In this document: positions 8,292 through 16,641 of the stretch, piece after piece
How positions within the stretch are numbered: the first letter of the stretch is position 1
Layout: each line of letters starts with the position of its first letter
Assembly: GCA_937960795.1 (NCBI GenBank)
Contig: CALGPA010000053.1
Span: forward strand, 1 to 27,198
Length of the DNA stretch: 27,198 nucleotides
Reading direction: 5' to 3'
Source of the DNA: an uncultured bacterium
GTDB lineage: Bacteria > Cloacimonadota > Cloacimonadia > Cloacimonadales > Cloacimonadaceae
Notes under the pieces: generated by a model
Seen by the model: the letters and a program-made list of their open reading frames with translations, nothing else
Databases searched by the model: none
Told to the model about the DNA's origin: nothing
Position numbers and translations under genes: made by a program

Positions 8292-10156
8292 AAAAACTAG
8301 CGCTTATGATCAGCATGGGTATCTTGCCCATGCTGATCTTCTGTGTGACAATCACTCCTGACAGTCTGAGGCAGTTTCACCTCCACCCCGTGAGAGTGAT
8401 AGCCGAGGGCGAGGAGGCAAGCGTCAGCCCGATCTCGCGTGTCTTGAATCCACCAAACAACACCCCAATCTCGGAAGTTCTCAAACAAAGCTCCGGCATC
8501 AGCATGAGCTATGGCTCTCGGGACGAAAGCAATCTCCGCATTCGCGGTTTCCGCAAAAACGAAAGCTTGATACTGATAGATGGCAGACCCCAAAATAGCG
8601 GCTACTTTGGCAATGTGGATCTCAGCAAGATTCTCAGTGACGAGATAGCCGAGATCCGCATCATCAAAGGTCCTGCTTCAGCTCTTTATGGCTCGGGAAC
8701 CATGGGCGGAGTGTTAAATATCATCACCAAGCGTGAGAGTCATCTTTTCAAGCTCGAGAGCAATCTGCACAGAAATCTTAGAAACAGCCAGAAGCTCAGC
8801 ACAGCCCGCGATCTTGGCACATTTGCCTACCACCTTAGCTTGATCAGAGAAGAACGACCCGGATTTGCCCTATCCAAGGATTTTGAGCCCACCGTCTTTG
8901 AGAATGGCGGCCTGCGTGACCATAGCGTTCAAACGAGTTATCAGGGCAGAATGGGTCTTGATTTTTGGATCGATGAGCTTCATGAAATGGGTATCAGCGC
9001 GGGGCATACTCGCATTCCATACAAAGAGATCCCATCATCAATTTACAGCCGTGACTATCGAGTCTACAAAGATTGGCAGAAGTCCGATGCTGCGGTGGCA
9101 TGGGATATCAAATCTTCTCTTAGCACCGGCTTTCGCGGTCAGCTATATCTTGATTCCACGGCAGATACTTTTGAGCGCTACAATGACCCTTCGCATCAAG
9201 CGATGCTGCTCAGCTCAAGGATGGAAGCCCAAAACTTTGGCTTTGCCCCGATCTTCGAATATCGATCTCGCGGAACTCTCAGTAGTGGATTGAGGCTTGA
9301 GCACCGCACAATCAAGCGCAGAGATACTGGCTCGTATCTGAATTGGACAAAGAATGATGCCTTTGTCGGCAGTATCTTCAGCCAATATCAGCGTGATCTT
9401 TCTGAGTCGATGTCATTTAGCCTCAGCGCCGGCATTACCGGCTTTTCACACAGCCAAGATCGAGACTTAAAGCTAATCTTTGAGCCTTCCGCCGGAGTCT
9501 TTTGGGATCATCCTGATGGTAGCCACAGCTCCTTATCTCTTGGTCTGAATTCAGCTTTACCCACGATGAGACAGCTTTTTTCGGCAGACAGCGGAAATCC
9601 TGATCTGATCGCCTCCAGAGCAGTTAAAAGTGAGCTGGGACACCAACGCGCATTAGGACTTCCGGGCAGAAGTGCAGCTTGGGACATCAATCTATACTAC
9701 AACGTCGTCCGCGATCTTATAGATCGCCCCGGTGAACGCTATGAAAACATCTATGAAGTAGAGACCTATGGCTTTGAGACCTCGCTTTCCGCTCTGCTGT
9801 GCCCCATCTGGGAATTCTCTGTCCAATATGCATTTTTGGGAACATGGGGGGATTATGTCCTTTCCGACAGCGCACCGCATGGCATCAATATCCAATCTCG
9901 CATAAAATTGCCACACTCGTTCAATTTGAATCTGGACAGCATGTGGCGCAGTAAACGCAAATCCCAAGATAGCATCTCAATGATTCACGAGCTGGATGCA
10001 TATCACACTCATGAAGTAGGACTCAGCCGGACTTTTGGCAAGCTTGAGCTGCACGCCTCCATGCAGAATATCTTTGACCATGATTATCAAAGCGAACATG
10101 GCTACCCAGCTCCAGGAAGAGATTTTCATCTAAGGATCATCTACACCTTCAGATGA
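8288..10156 (+). CDS. TonB-dependent outer-membrane receptor
   Basis: A 622-residue outer-membrane beta-barrel for TonB-energised uptake of a scarce ligand. It has a signal peptide (MKKLALMISMGILPMLIFC), then a plug domain (about residues 45-155) with ISEVLKQSSGISM, LRIRGFRKNESLILIDGRP and IRIIKGPASALYGSGTMGGV, all classic plug motifs. The rest is barrel with alternating polar and aromatic strands, ending in IIYTFR. No carboxypeptidase-like N-terminal domain is present, so it is of the siderophore/vitamin type rather than SusC. The TTG start lies in the TTGA overlap with the lipoprotein stop, giving translational coupling. Ligand unknown; if the leader is a Moco/Tuco riboswitch, a molybdenum or tungsten compound would be the natural guess. 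Confidence 0.93.
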   Translation: MKKLALMISMGILPMLIFCVTITPDSLRQFHLHPVRVIAEGEEASVSPISRVLNPPNNTPISEVLKQSSGISMSYGSRDESNLRIRGFRKNESLILIDGRPQNSGYFGNVDLSKILSDEIAEIRIIKGPASALYGSGTMGGVLNIITKRESHLFKLESNLHRNLRNSQKLSTARDLGTFAYHLSLIREERPGFALSKDFEPTVFENGGLRDHSVQTSYQGRMGLDFWIDELHEMGISAGHTRIPYKEIPSSIYSRDYRVYKDWQKSDAAVAWDIKSSLSTGFRGQLYLDSTADTFERYNDPSHQAMLLSSRMEAQNFGFAPIFEYRSRGTLSSGLRLEHRTIKRRDTGSYLNWTKNDAFVGSIFSQYQRDLSESMSFSLSAGITGFSHSQDRDLKLIFEPSAGVFWDHPDGSHSSLSLGLNSALPTMRQLFSADSGNPDLIASRAVKSELGHQRALGLPGRSAAWDINLYYNVVRDLIDRPGERYENIYEVETYGFETSLSALLCPIWEFSVQYAFLGTWGDYVLSDSAPHGINIQSRIKLPHSFNLNLDSMWRSKRKSQDSISMIHELDAYHTHEVGLSRTFGKLELHASMQNIFDHDYQSEHGYPAPGRDFHLRIIYTFR

Positions 10157-10554
10157 CACGCCATCAGCCACTCTCTTCCGATCCTCCTGAGTCGGACTAA
10201 GGAGCTTGTCGACTGAGTGCCAAGAGCCCAACAAGCCAAGACTCTAGTGAGACTCGGCGGATATCTTGCTAAGCAGATGATGACGTGCTCAAAGCATAGC
10301 TTGCCGCAATATTACTTGATCTTTCTTATATTTACATGGCAAACATCCTAGAGTCGTAAGTCTTTATTTTCTCACCGCTTGCACGCTCGAGCGGTGAGCG
10401 TGAGGTGAGGGAGGCATGAGGACGCCATATTTTGCAAGCATTTAGCAGTGCGTTTTTGACGCATTTCGGATCATTTTCCAACATAAATTTATAATACCAT
10501 CATAGACAAATGCCCCTATAGAGCTGCTCAGAAAACAGTCGTTTAAGAACAAAC
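10157..10554. other. Intergenic spacer between two plus-strand transcription units
   Basis: About 400 bases without a convincing gene. It contains copy 2 of the 70-bp palindromic repeat (10357-10426) and runs into the promoter of the next unit. A short AGTCG/CGACT inverted repeat near 10193-10218 lacks a T-run. I see no clear intrinsic terminator for the TonB receptor operon. Confidence 0.6.
10357..10426 (+). repeat. 70-bp dispersed palindromic repeat, copy 2
   Basis: The best-formed copy. TAAGTC, then a T-rich stretch, then CTCACCGCT pairing perfectly with AGCGGTGAG around the 10-nt loop TGCACGCTCG, then GAGGTGAGG and a GGCATGAGGACGCC tail. About 61 of 70 positions match the reverse complement of copy 3 (27082-27151), without gaps. 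It lies downstream of the TonB receptor gene. Confidence 0.88.
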
Positions 10555-10582
10555 TTGACAAGTATCCGCTTGCGCTTAAATG
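10555..10582 (+). promoter_or_regulatory. Putative promoter for the pgpH-to-uup gene run
   Basis: TTGACA (10555-10560) and TAAATG (10577-10582) separated by 16 nt, or TTAAAT at 15 nt. The spacer shares TATCC and CTTGC with the promoter at 7302-7328. Transcription would start close to 10589, which is the A of the ATG chosen for the HD protein. The mRNA may therefore be leaderless or nearly so. Confidence 0.55.
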
Positions 10583-10588
10583 GGAAAC

Positions 10589-12694
10589 ATGAATTCGAAA
10601 TATATATTGATCATCATATTGACAGCCCTATTGATCGTAGGGCTATATCACCTGTTTGCCGTCGGACGCTATAGCTATCCTGAGTTTCGGCTGCGTGCCG
10701 GACAAGTTTCGGAGAAAGAGATTATCGCTCCATTTGACTTTCCGATCCTCAAAAACTCTGAACAGCTAATCATCGAGCAGGAAGAAAGTCTCCGCACAGT
10801 CGCCATGCCATATCGAGTGAATGACGATCCGCTCTTTGAGGCTCTGACCTTGATGGATAGGATTTGGTCTGTCTTTTATGCGAATGAATCCGGCAGTGAA
10901 GAGAGCTTGAGTGCAGAGCTTCAGAAGCTGGATATTCGTGTGGACCCCGCTGCTCTGACATTTGCAAAAGACGTTCAAATCCGGGATGCTCTCTATGAAG
11001 ATTTGCGCAATAGGATCAATGCCATGTACGCCCGCGGGATCTATCAGGATATCGACAAATCCGAGATCAGTGTTTGGCATGCGGGCGAAGAACAAAGGAT
11101 GCCCACAGAGTCTTTTTGGGAGCTTTCGGCAGCGCGTGATTCTTTAAGCAATCTTACCGGATTTGCTTCCGATCTGTTGGAGGCCTTGGCTCCCAAGCTA
11201 ATCCGCGCAAACATAGAGGCGGATAACGATCGATATCAAGAGCTAAGCCAAAATCTCATCAGCGAGATTCCGCAGACACAAGGGATGGTCTTGCAAAATG
11301 AGGTGATAGTGCGCAAAAATGCCCGCGTCAGCCAAGAAGACATAGATAAGCTCGCTTCTTTGCAAGCAGCCTATGAATCCCGCAATGTCCAAAGGACACC
11401 GATGCAGCAGATGCTTTTGTCATTTGGGCTTTTGATCTACTTCTTCAGCATCTTGGTCTTGGCTAACCACTATTATGGTGCCTCTCATCCGGCCGAGCAA
11501 AAAGAAATGATAGATTTTCTTCCGGTGAATCTGGGCTTTATCCTACTGAGTCTTTTTGCGCTTTTTTCCAATCATCTTTTGAGCATGAACAATCTTTTGA
11601 TCCCATTTGCCTTGACGACTGTGGCAGCCGCGATCTTGGTCACCGTAGATTATGGGATCCTATACACCGTCTGCTCAGGCATGCTGCTGGCTCCTTTTAC
11701 AAATTGGGAGAGTCACTCTATGGTGATCTTCATCTTGGGCACCATCATCACGCTGGCACTCATCAAACGTCAAAAAGCGCATCATGAATATCTGACCATC
11801 TGGTTCTATCTATTGGTAAGCTTTTCGGTGATAAGCGTGGGACTATCGATCTACAACAATGATCCGATCACAAACCTGTTTCAAAACCTCGGTTTTGTGA
11901 TGGTCTCTGCTTCAATAAGCATTATGGGCATCATCATGGTGGTGCCATACTACGAAAAGAAGTGGAACAGAGCCACAAAGCAGACTCTTTTGGAGCTGCT
12001 TGACTTCAATCATCCACTCCTTAAGAAAATGGCAACTTCAGCAGTGGGCACCTATCACCATAGCCTTATTGTGGGAAATCTCACAGAGCGAGCCGCAGAA
12101 GCCATCGGAGCAAATCCCCTTTTGGCACGCGTGGGAAGCTATTATCATGACATCGGAAAGATCATCAACACAGAGATCTTTACAGAAAACAATGAAGAAT
12201 CCTCGGAGATTCACGATGATCTGAGCCCCGATAAGAGTGCTTCTCTGATCAAAAACCACGTTTCAGAAGGGATCTCACTTGCAAAGAAATATAAGATACC
12301 CCAGCCTGTGATTGATATCATAATGCAGCATCATGGCAACAGCGTGATCCGCTATTTTTACGATCGCGCGGAAAAGATGCAGATGCCCACCGAAGCGGAG
12401 GCATATCAATATCCGGGACCCAGACCACAGAGCAAGGAAGCTGCCTTGGTGATGATCGCAGACATGGTGGAGAGTACCACTAAGGCAAAGACCATTAGCA
12501 GTGAGCAAGATATCGCCAAGATCATCGACGACACTATCTCACGTCTCATTCGTGAAGAGCAATTTAATGAAGCTCCGATCACCATGAAAGATCTGGCAGT
12601 GATCAAAGAAGCCATGCTCCCCGTCTTGGGAAGCATCTATCGCAAAAGGCTGGACTATCCGGACGACGATGACAAGACTAAGCTTTCAGGGTGA
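10589..12694 (+). CDS. PgpH-like 7TM-HD phosphohydrolase (c-di-AMP phosphodiesterase family)
   Basis: A 701-residue membrane protein: one N-terminal helix, an extracytoplasmic 7TMR-HDED-type domain (to about residue 265), a block of seven or so membrane helices (about 275-460), and a cytoplasmic HD domain (about 485-660). HD residues are visible in GTYHHSLIVGNL, SYYHDIGKI (His-Asp) and IIMQHHGNS. Characterised PgpH proteins hydrolyse cyclic di-AMP. I prefer the ATG at 10589 (MNSKYILIII) over 10580, because the predicted -10 box covers the latter. There is no Shine-Dalgarno sequence before either. It is followed by ybeY, overlapping by 26 nt. In many bacteria the order is phoH-pgpH-ybeY; phoH is absent here. 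Family firm; substrate by analogy. Confidence 0.92.
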   Translation: MNSKYILIIILTALLIVGLYHLFAVGRYSYPEFRLRAGQVSEKEIIAPFDFPILKNSEQLIIEQEESLRTVAMPYRVNDDPLFEALTLMDRIWSVFYANESGSEESLSAELQKLDIRVDPAALTFAKDVQIRDALYEDLRNRINAMYARGIYQDIDKSEISVWHAGEEQRMPTESFWELSAARDSLSNLTGFASDLLEALAPKLIRANIEADNDRYQELSQNLISEIPQTQGMVLQNEVIVRKNARVSQEDIDKLASLQAAYESRNVQRTPMQQMLLSFGLLIYFFSILVLANHYYGASHPAEQKEMIDFLPVNLGFILLSLFALFSNHLLSMNNLLIPFALTTVAAAILVTVDYGILYTVCSGMLLAPFTNWESHSMVIFILGTIITLALIKRQKAHHEYLTIWFYLLVSFSVISVGLSIYNNDPITNLFQNLGFVMVSASISIMGIIMVVPYYEKKWNRATKQTLLELLDFNHPLLKKMATSAVGTYHHSLIVGNLTERAAEAIGANPLLARVGSYYHDIGKIINTEIFTENNEESSEIHDDLSPDKSASLIKNHVSEGISLAKKYKIPQPVIDIIMQHHGNSVIRYFYDRAEKMQMPTEAEAYQYPGPRPQSKEAALVMIADMVESTTKAKTISSEQDIAKIIDDTISRLIREEQFNEAPITMKDLAVIKEAMLPVLGSIYRKRLDYPDDDDKTKLSG

Positions 12695-13106
12695 GCTGCC
12701 GAGAGGGATCTCAGAAGATCTCGTAGAGCGCTTTGCCGAATATATCTTAGAGCAGGAATCACCTCATATTAGCTATGAGATTTCACTGCTATTGACCGAC
12801 AGTGAATCCATGCGGCAATACAATCTCCGCTATAGAGGGGTGGATTCACCTACAGACGTGCTCAGTTTTGAAGGAGAATGTCTTGATCTGGGCATGGATA
12901 GCATGAGATTGTGCGATATTATCATTGACACAAATCAAGTATTCAAACAAAAGGGAAAAAATACATATAAAGAGGAATTTTGGCAGGTGCTGATCCATGC
13001 TTTGCTACATTTGGCGGGGCATGATCACATAAAACCTGCAGACAAAACAAAGATGGAAGACGCAGAAGATAATTATCGAAGGCAGATTCCGGGAGAGCTT
13101 GAATAG
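12669..13106 (+). CDS. ybeY: Endoribonuclease YbeY (16S rRNA maturation)
   Basis: Zinc-dependent endoribonuclease for 16S rRNA 3'-end maturation and ribosome quality control. Of 145 residues, the zinc site is HALLHLAGHDH with His110, His114 and His120, matching the family HxxxHxxxxxH. The conserved YRGVDSPTDVLSFE precedes it at about 55-68. Length is typical. The ATG lies within the last codons of the pgpH-like gene and has no clear ribosome binding site, so translation probably depends on coupling. A slightly later start cannot be excluded. The stop shares one base with the start of the next gene. Confidence 0.95.
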   Translation: MTRLSFQGELPRGISEDLVERFAEYILEQESPHISYEISLLLTDSESMRQYNLRYRGVDSPTDVLSFEGECLDLGMDSMRLCDIIIDTNQVFKQKGKNTYKEEFWQVLIHALLHLAGHDHIKPADKTKMEDAEDNYRRQIPGELE

Positions 13107-14356
13107 TGGATTCAAAAGCTTTGTATCTTCTATTGTTCGTGCTACTCTCGGCATTTTTTTCCGGCAGCGAAACGGCGATGTTTTCGCTGTCACGTGTGTA
13201 TTTGAAGAAATTGGAGAACAGCGGCGACAAAAGCGGTAGGCTTGTGATCAGGTTGCTCACCCGTCCCAAGCGTCTTCTGGTCACCTTGCTGCTCTGCAAT
13301 ACTTTTGTCAATATGGCCATATCATCCTTTAGCACACTATTGGCAATCCGCCTTGCGGGGACATATGGCTGGAACCTCTCCTATACCATCACCATACAGA
13401 TCATTCTGGTGACTACTGTGATCTTGATCTTTGGTGAGATAGTGCCAAAATTGATCGCCTTGTCCTTGGCAAATGAGATCTCTTTGTGGATTGCCTATCC
13501 GCTGCACTTCATTCAATTTGTGCTTGGCCCCATAGTCTGGATCTTTGAGAAGCTCAGTGCTGCCATCTCTCGCAAGGGAAACGTGGATCATCATATCAGC
13601 CAAAGATTTACACATGAGGAGTTTCACAATCTTATCCATAGTGAGAGCAGCTCCGGCTCATTGGAAGAGCATGAAAAAAGGATGTTAGTGGGGCTTTTCC
13701 GTTTTCGAGAAGCAGAGATCAGCGAGATCTACGTGCCCAGGGTAAAAATCACTGCCATCGAAGAAACTCAGAGCTTGGACGAGCTCAAGGCTTTGGCAAT
13801 ATCCAGCGGCTATTCTCGCATCCCCGTCTATCGAGAAACCATCGACGATATCATCGGGATCATCTATGTCAAAGATCTGCTTTTGTATCCGGACAAAGAG
13901 AGCTTGACCGAGCTTATGCGCCCCGTGTGGTTTATCACGGAAAATATGAAAGTGCAGAGTCTGCTCAATCAATTTAAGCTCAAGAAGCTGCAGGTCGCCG
14001 TCGTCGTGGATGAATATGGCGGAACATCCGGGATTATATCCTTGGAGGACATTCTGGAAGAGATAGTGGGAGAGATTCAGGATGAGTATGATTCCGATGA
14101 GATTCCTGAGTTTGTCAAAATCACTGAAAACGACTATGAAGTCAGCGGGAACTTTAGCGTTCGCCAGTTTAACCAAGAATTCTCTCGCGAGATCTCGGTC
14201 GATGAATATGATAATCTGGCTGAATTTCTTTTGGCGCAGTTCAACCACGTTCCGGAAGTCGGAGAGGAATATGACCTTGACGAAAAGTTGAATATGGAAA
14301 TCTTGGAAAGTGACGAACGAAGTATCAAGAAGATCCGAGTAAGGTGTCATTTATAG
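13106..14356 (+). CDS. CNNM/CorC-type CBS-domain membrane protein (HlyC/CorC family, GldE-like)
   Basis: A 416-residue protein with a DUF21 (CNNM) membrane domain over about residues 1-150, carrying the GSETAMFSLSRVYLKKLE signature. A CBS-domain pair follows (about 195-320: IYVPRVKITAIEE, SRIPVYRETIDDIIGIIYVKDLL, and VVVDEYGGTSGIISLEDILEEIVGEI). The C-terminal CorC_HlyC domain spans about 335-415. Members are linked to magnesium/cobalt efflux or regulation; related GldE proteins in Bacteroidota are associated with gliding genes. The GTG start shares its G with the ybeY stop TAG, and GGAG lies upstream. Position next to ybeY is common across bacteria. Confidence 0.93.
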   Translation: MDSKALYLLLFVLLSAFFSGSETAMFSLSRVYLKKLENSGDKSGRLVIRLLTRPKRLLVTLLLCNTFVNMAISSFSTLLAIRLAGTYGWNLSYTITIQIILVTTVILIFGEIVPKLIALSLANEISLWIAYPLHFIQFVLGPIVWIFEKLSAAISRKGNVDHHISQRFTHEEFHNLIHSESSSGSLEEHEKRMLVGLFRFREAEISEIYVPRVKITAIEETQSLDELKALAISSGYSRIPVYRETIDDIIGIIYVKDLLLYPDKESLTELMRPVWFITENMKVQSLLNQFKLKKLQVAVVVDEYGGTSGIISLEDILEEIVGEIQDEYDSDEIPEFVKITENDYEVSGNFSVRQFNQEFSREISVDEYDNLAEFLLAQFNHVPEVGEEYDLDEKLNMEILESDERSIKKIRVRCHL

Positions 14357-14357
14357 T

Positions 14358-15053
14358 ATGATAAAGATTTTGTTGGGTTTGTCGATAGTGCTTGCCACAT
14401 CGATCTTGCCCGCTCAGAAGCTGGACTACAAGATAAGCTCGATGTCGTTGAAAGTAGCTGATCTGGCGATTGATATGAGCCCTGAAGCTATAGAGATCAG
14501 GGTCCAAAACGAAAGCAGATTTAGCCTTTTCCCGCATCTGAACAATGTCTACCATGTTCAAATGGATGAGATGTATTTCCCCATAAGCTACAGGCGTATC
14601 ATCCATCAGGGTGAATTGCGGGATTCTATCCATACACTATATTCATATCCCACAGCTACCATGCACCAAGATAGCGCGGGGCAGTCCATCAGATATGACG
14701 TTTCAAAGAGCAGCCGAGATTTTTTTAGCTTCCTATATGCTCTTTGCCAGGATCCCAGCCCGGACGAAAGCTATCTTTTGGATGGAGACGGCAGATCATG
14801 GCGTGCACACGTGGGAATCGGACAGCGACAAAGGATCAGAACCGGAGTGGGAACCATGTATGCCCGCCGGCATGAGATCCAGCTGGAGCCGCTAAGCGAA
14901 GAAAAAGCTCCGTATGTCGATATGCTGACCAACAACTTTTTTGATGCAAATCTTGTTCTCACTATCTGGATCTCTGACAATGGGATCCCGCTCAAAGCAC
15001 ACTTGAAGAAAAACCTGATTGGCATGACTTGGGAGATCATCGGGATCCGCTAG
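14358..15053 (+). CDS. Secreted DUF3108-like protein
   Basis: A 231-residue protein with a cleavable-looking signal peptide (MIKILLGLSIVLATSILPAQ). The body resembles DUF3108 periplasmic proteins: a beta-rich layout with FPISYRRIIHQGELRDS, RDFFSFLYAL near the middle, then DGRSW, and a C-terminal strand pattern IPLKAHLKKNLIGMTWEI. DUF3108 has no established function; it is envelope-located. Starts 1 nt after the CNNM gene and abuts the VanZ-like gene, so it is part of the same operon. The DUF3108 match is from memory of the family pattern and is moderately certain; existence of the gene is firm. Confidence 0.8.
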   Translation: MIKILLGLSIVLATSILPAQKLDYKISSMSLKVADLAIDMSPEAIEIRVQNESRFSLFPHLNNVYHVQMDEMYFPISYRRIIHQGELRDSIHTLYSYPTATMHQDSAGQSIRYDVSKSSRDFFSFLYALCQDPSPDESYLLDGDGRSWRAHVGIGQRQRIRTGVGTMYARRHEIQLEPLSEEKAPYVDMLTNNFFDANLVLTIWISDNGIPLKAHLKKNLIGMTWEIIGIR

Positions 15054-15416
15054 ATGAAAGCCGGAAACTACCACTTCCTTTTTTGGGCATGGATGGCGCT
15101 GATCTGGATCCTGTCCTCAATCCCTCAATCAGGAATTCCTGATCTAAATGACCTTGGCTTTGACAAAATTGCCCACTTTGGCATCTACCTAGTATGGGGC
15201 ATTTGGGCTGCTCTATATCTTTTTAAACGACAAGCCGGGTGTGGACATAGTGCGCTTATTTTTGCTATTATGATGCTTCTGGCGACCTTGGATGAGTATC
15301 ATCAGCACTATATCCCGGGCAGGCAAGTCTCCTTTTGGGATCTTTTGGCAAATTGGAGCGGGCTGATAGTGGCTTATGCCGGATATCTAATCTATCAAAG
15401 AAAGAGTTCGAGATGA
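15054..15416 (+). CDS. VanZ-like small membrane protein
   Basis: A 120-residue protein with about four membrane helices. Family marks: the N-terminal WILSSIPQSGIP, DKIAHFGIYLVWG, DEYHQHYIPGR, and SFWDLLANWSGLIVAY. VanZ-like proteins are a broad membrane family named for VanZ of teicoplanin-resistance clusters, and most have no known role; nothing here suggests antibiotic resistance. The ATG immediately follows the stop of the upstream gene with no gap, and its stop overlaps the next start in an ATGA. The neighbours suggest a housekeeping envelope role. Confidence 0.85.
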   Translation: MKAGNYHFLFWAWMALIWILSSIPQSGIPDLNDLGFDKIAHFGIYLVWGIWAALYLFKRQAGCGHSALIFAIMMLLATLDEYHQHYIPGRQVSFWDLLANWSGLIVAYAGYLIYQRKSSR

Positions 15417-16129
15417 TCGCAATCAAGCATCTCCGCATCAGCTTGGCGGGACAGGAGATCCTCAAGGGAATCAACTTCGTCCTACCCTTCAATGAAAATA
15501 TGGTCATTCTGGGCAAAAGTGGCTCCGGGAAGACGGTCTTGATTAAGAGTATCTTGGGAATCTATCCCCCCGATGAGGGCAGCATTATCATCGATGGACA
15601 TGATCTTTATGATTCATCTCGTAAAGAGCTGGACGGATTAAAGAAAAGATTTGCCATGGTCTTCCAACACGCCGCACTTCTGGATTCATTTACGATCTAT
15701 CAGAATGTGGCTCTGCCGCTTTATGAGCGGGGTGAGAAAAATGAAGATTATATCCTTGAGCGCGTTTTGGAATGCCTGAGATTGGTGGGGCTTGAAGATA
15801 CTTTATACAAGTATCCTGCCGAGCTCAGTGGAGGAATGCGCAAAAGGATCGGTATCGCCCGTGCATTGGTCTATAAGCCGGATTACTTGATCTTTGATGA
15901 GCCTGTATCAGGCTTGGATCCGATCACGGCTGAGGAAACCCTTTTCTATATGACGCAGATCATTAAGAACAATAGCGCGACCGTGATTACGATCACGCAC
16001 GATATCTCGACCATCGAGAAACTGGGACAGAAAGTGCTCTTTATCAACAATGGAGAGCAGCTTTACTATGGCTCCTATCAGGGTCTTATGCAGAGCGAAA
16101 AAGACATCATCCGTAAGTATTTTTCTTGA
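15413..16129 (+). CDS. MlaF-type ABC transporter ATPase
   Basis: A 238-residue cytoplasmic ATPase of the Mla/Mkl/Ttg2A group, which powers phospholipid movement between the two membranes with MlaE permease and MlaD. Walker A GKSGSGKT (34-41), Q-loop FQHAALLDSF, signature LSGGMRKR (138-145) and Walker B LIFDEPVSGLDP (159-170). The GGM in the signature and the AALLDS after the Q are characteristic of MlaF. The ATG overlaps the VanZ-like stop as ATGA; upstream in-frame codons lie inside the VanZ gene and are not needed. No mlaE, mlaD or mlaC gene is next to it, which is unusual. Subfamily fairly sure. Confidence 0.9.
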   Translation: MIAIKHLRISLAGQEILKGINFVLPFNENMVILGKSGSGKTVLIKSILGIYPPDEGSIIIDGHDLYDSSRKELDGLKKRFAMVFQHAALLDSFTIYQNVALPLYERGEKNEDYILERVLECLRLVGLEDTLYKYPAELSGGMRKRIGIARALVYKPDYLIFDEPVSGLDPITAEETLFYMTQIIKNNSATVITITHDISTIEKLGQKVLFINNGEQLYYGSYQGLMQSEKDIIRKYFS

Positions 16130-16641
16130 TGACACAAAGAAACCTGAGCTTTTTGGCATTCTTGACCGCGACAGCCTCTGTGATGCACATTGTAGAAAGC
16201 CTTATCTTCAGAGCTGTCCCACTGCCATTCATCCGCCTGGGTCTTTCCAACATCGTGATCTTGTATCTGATCTGGAACAGAAAGATATTATCCGCCTTTG
16301 TGGTGGCTATCGCAAAATCCATCATTGGTGGAGTCGTGACTTTGACTCTTCTAAGTCCCGCGATTCTTCTCTCACTTTCAGGGGGCGTAATCTCAGTCTT
16401 CCTAATGAGTTTGGCGCTCTTGATCAGACCCAGATTTAGCCTCACCGGGATCAGCATCGTGGGAGCTATCGCGCATAATCTTACTCAATTGGGCATGGCT
16501 AGACTGTTTATCATTCCAAATGACAGCCTTTTTGTATTGACACCAATCCTACTTCTTTTAGCATTGATTAGCGGAATCACTACCGCATATATCTGTTATT
16601 ATCTGGAGATCAAAATCCCCTCATTGAAGGGTCAATTATGA
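16129..16641 (+). CDS. Gx-type membrane protein (heptaprenyl diphosphate synthase component I family)
   Basis: A 170-residue integral membrane protein with five or so helices, starting MTQRNLSFLAFLTATASVMH. The sequence PLPFIRLGLSNIVILYLIW and FVVAIAKSIIGGVVTLTLLS is characteristic of the Hpre_diP_synt_I / Gx transporter family. Despite the historical name it resembles ECF-type substrate-binding membrane components more than a prenyltransferase; its substrate is not established. I chose the ATG sharing one base with the preceding stop (TGATG) rather than the TTG one codon earlier. Its stop overlaps the PBP1A start. Function open. Confidence 0.85.
   Translation: MTQRNLSFLAFLTATASVMHIVESLIFRAVPLPFIRLGLSNIVILYLIWNRKILSAFVVAIAKSIIGGVVTLTLLSPAILLSLSGGVISVFLMSLALLIRPRFSLTGISIVGAIAHNLTQLGMARLFIIPNDSLFVLTPILLLLALISGITTAYICYYLEIKIPSLKGQL

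Noticed and set aside
10173..10183. CTCTTCCGATC, identical to 11 bases of the adapter 3' end, suggesting an internal chimeric junction.
   Set aside because: Only 11 bases match and the flanking bases do not continue the adapter. Probably chance. Read mapping across this point would settle it.
10371..10399. Palindromic repeat hairpin as a rho-independent terminator.
   Set aside because: The stem is good, but no T-run follows it on either strand in any of the three copies, and orientation relative to the upstream gene varies.
13685..14350. Long antisense frame (221 codons) opposite the CNNM/CorC gene.
   Set aside because: The plus strand encodes a complete, motif-rich CBS protein. The antisense translation has no recognisable motifs and is a codon-bias shadow.
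15054..15416. VanZ-like gene as a glycopeptide-resistance determinant.
   Set aside because: Only the broad family fold is shared. No vanHAX or regulatory genes are nearby and the gene lies in a housekeeping operon.
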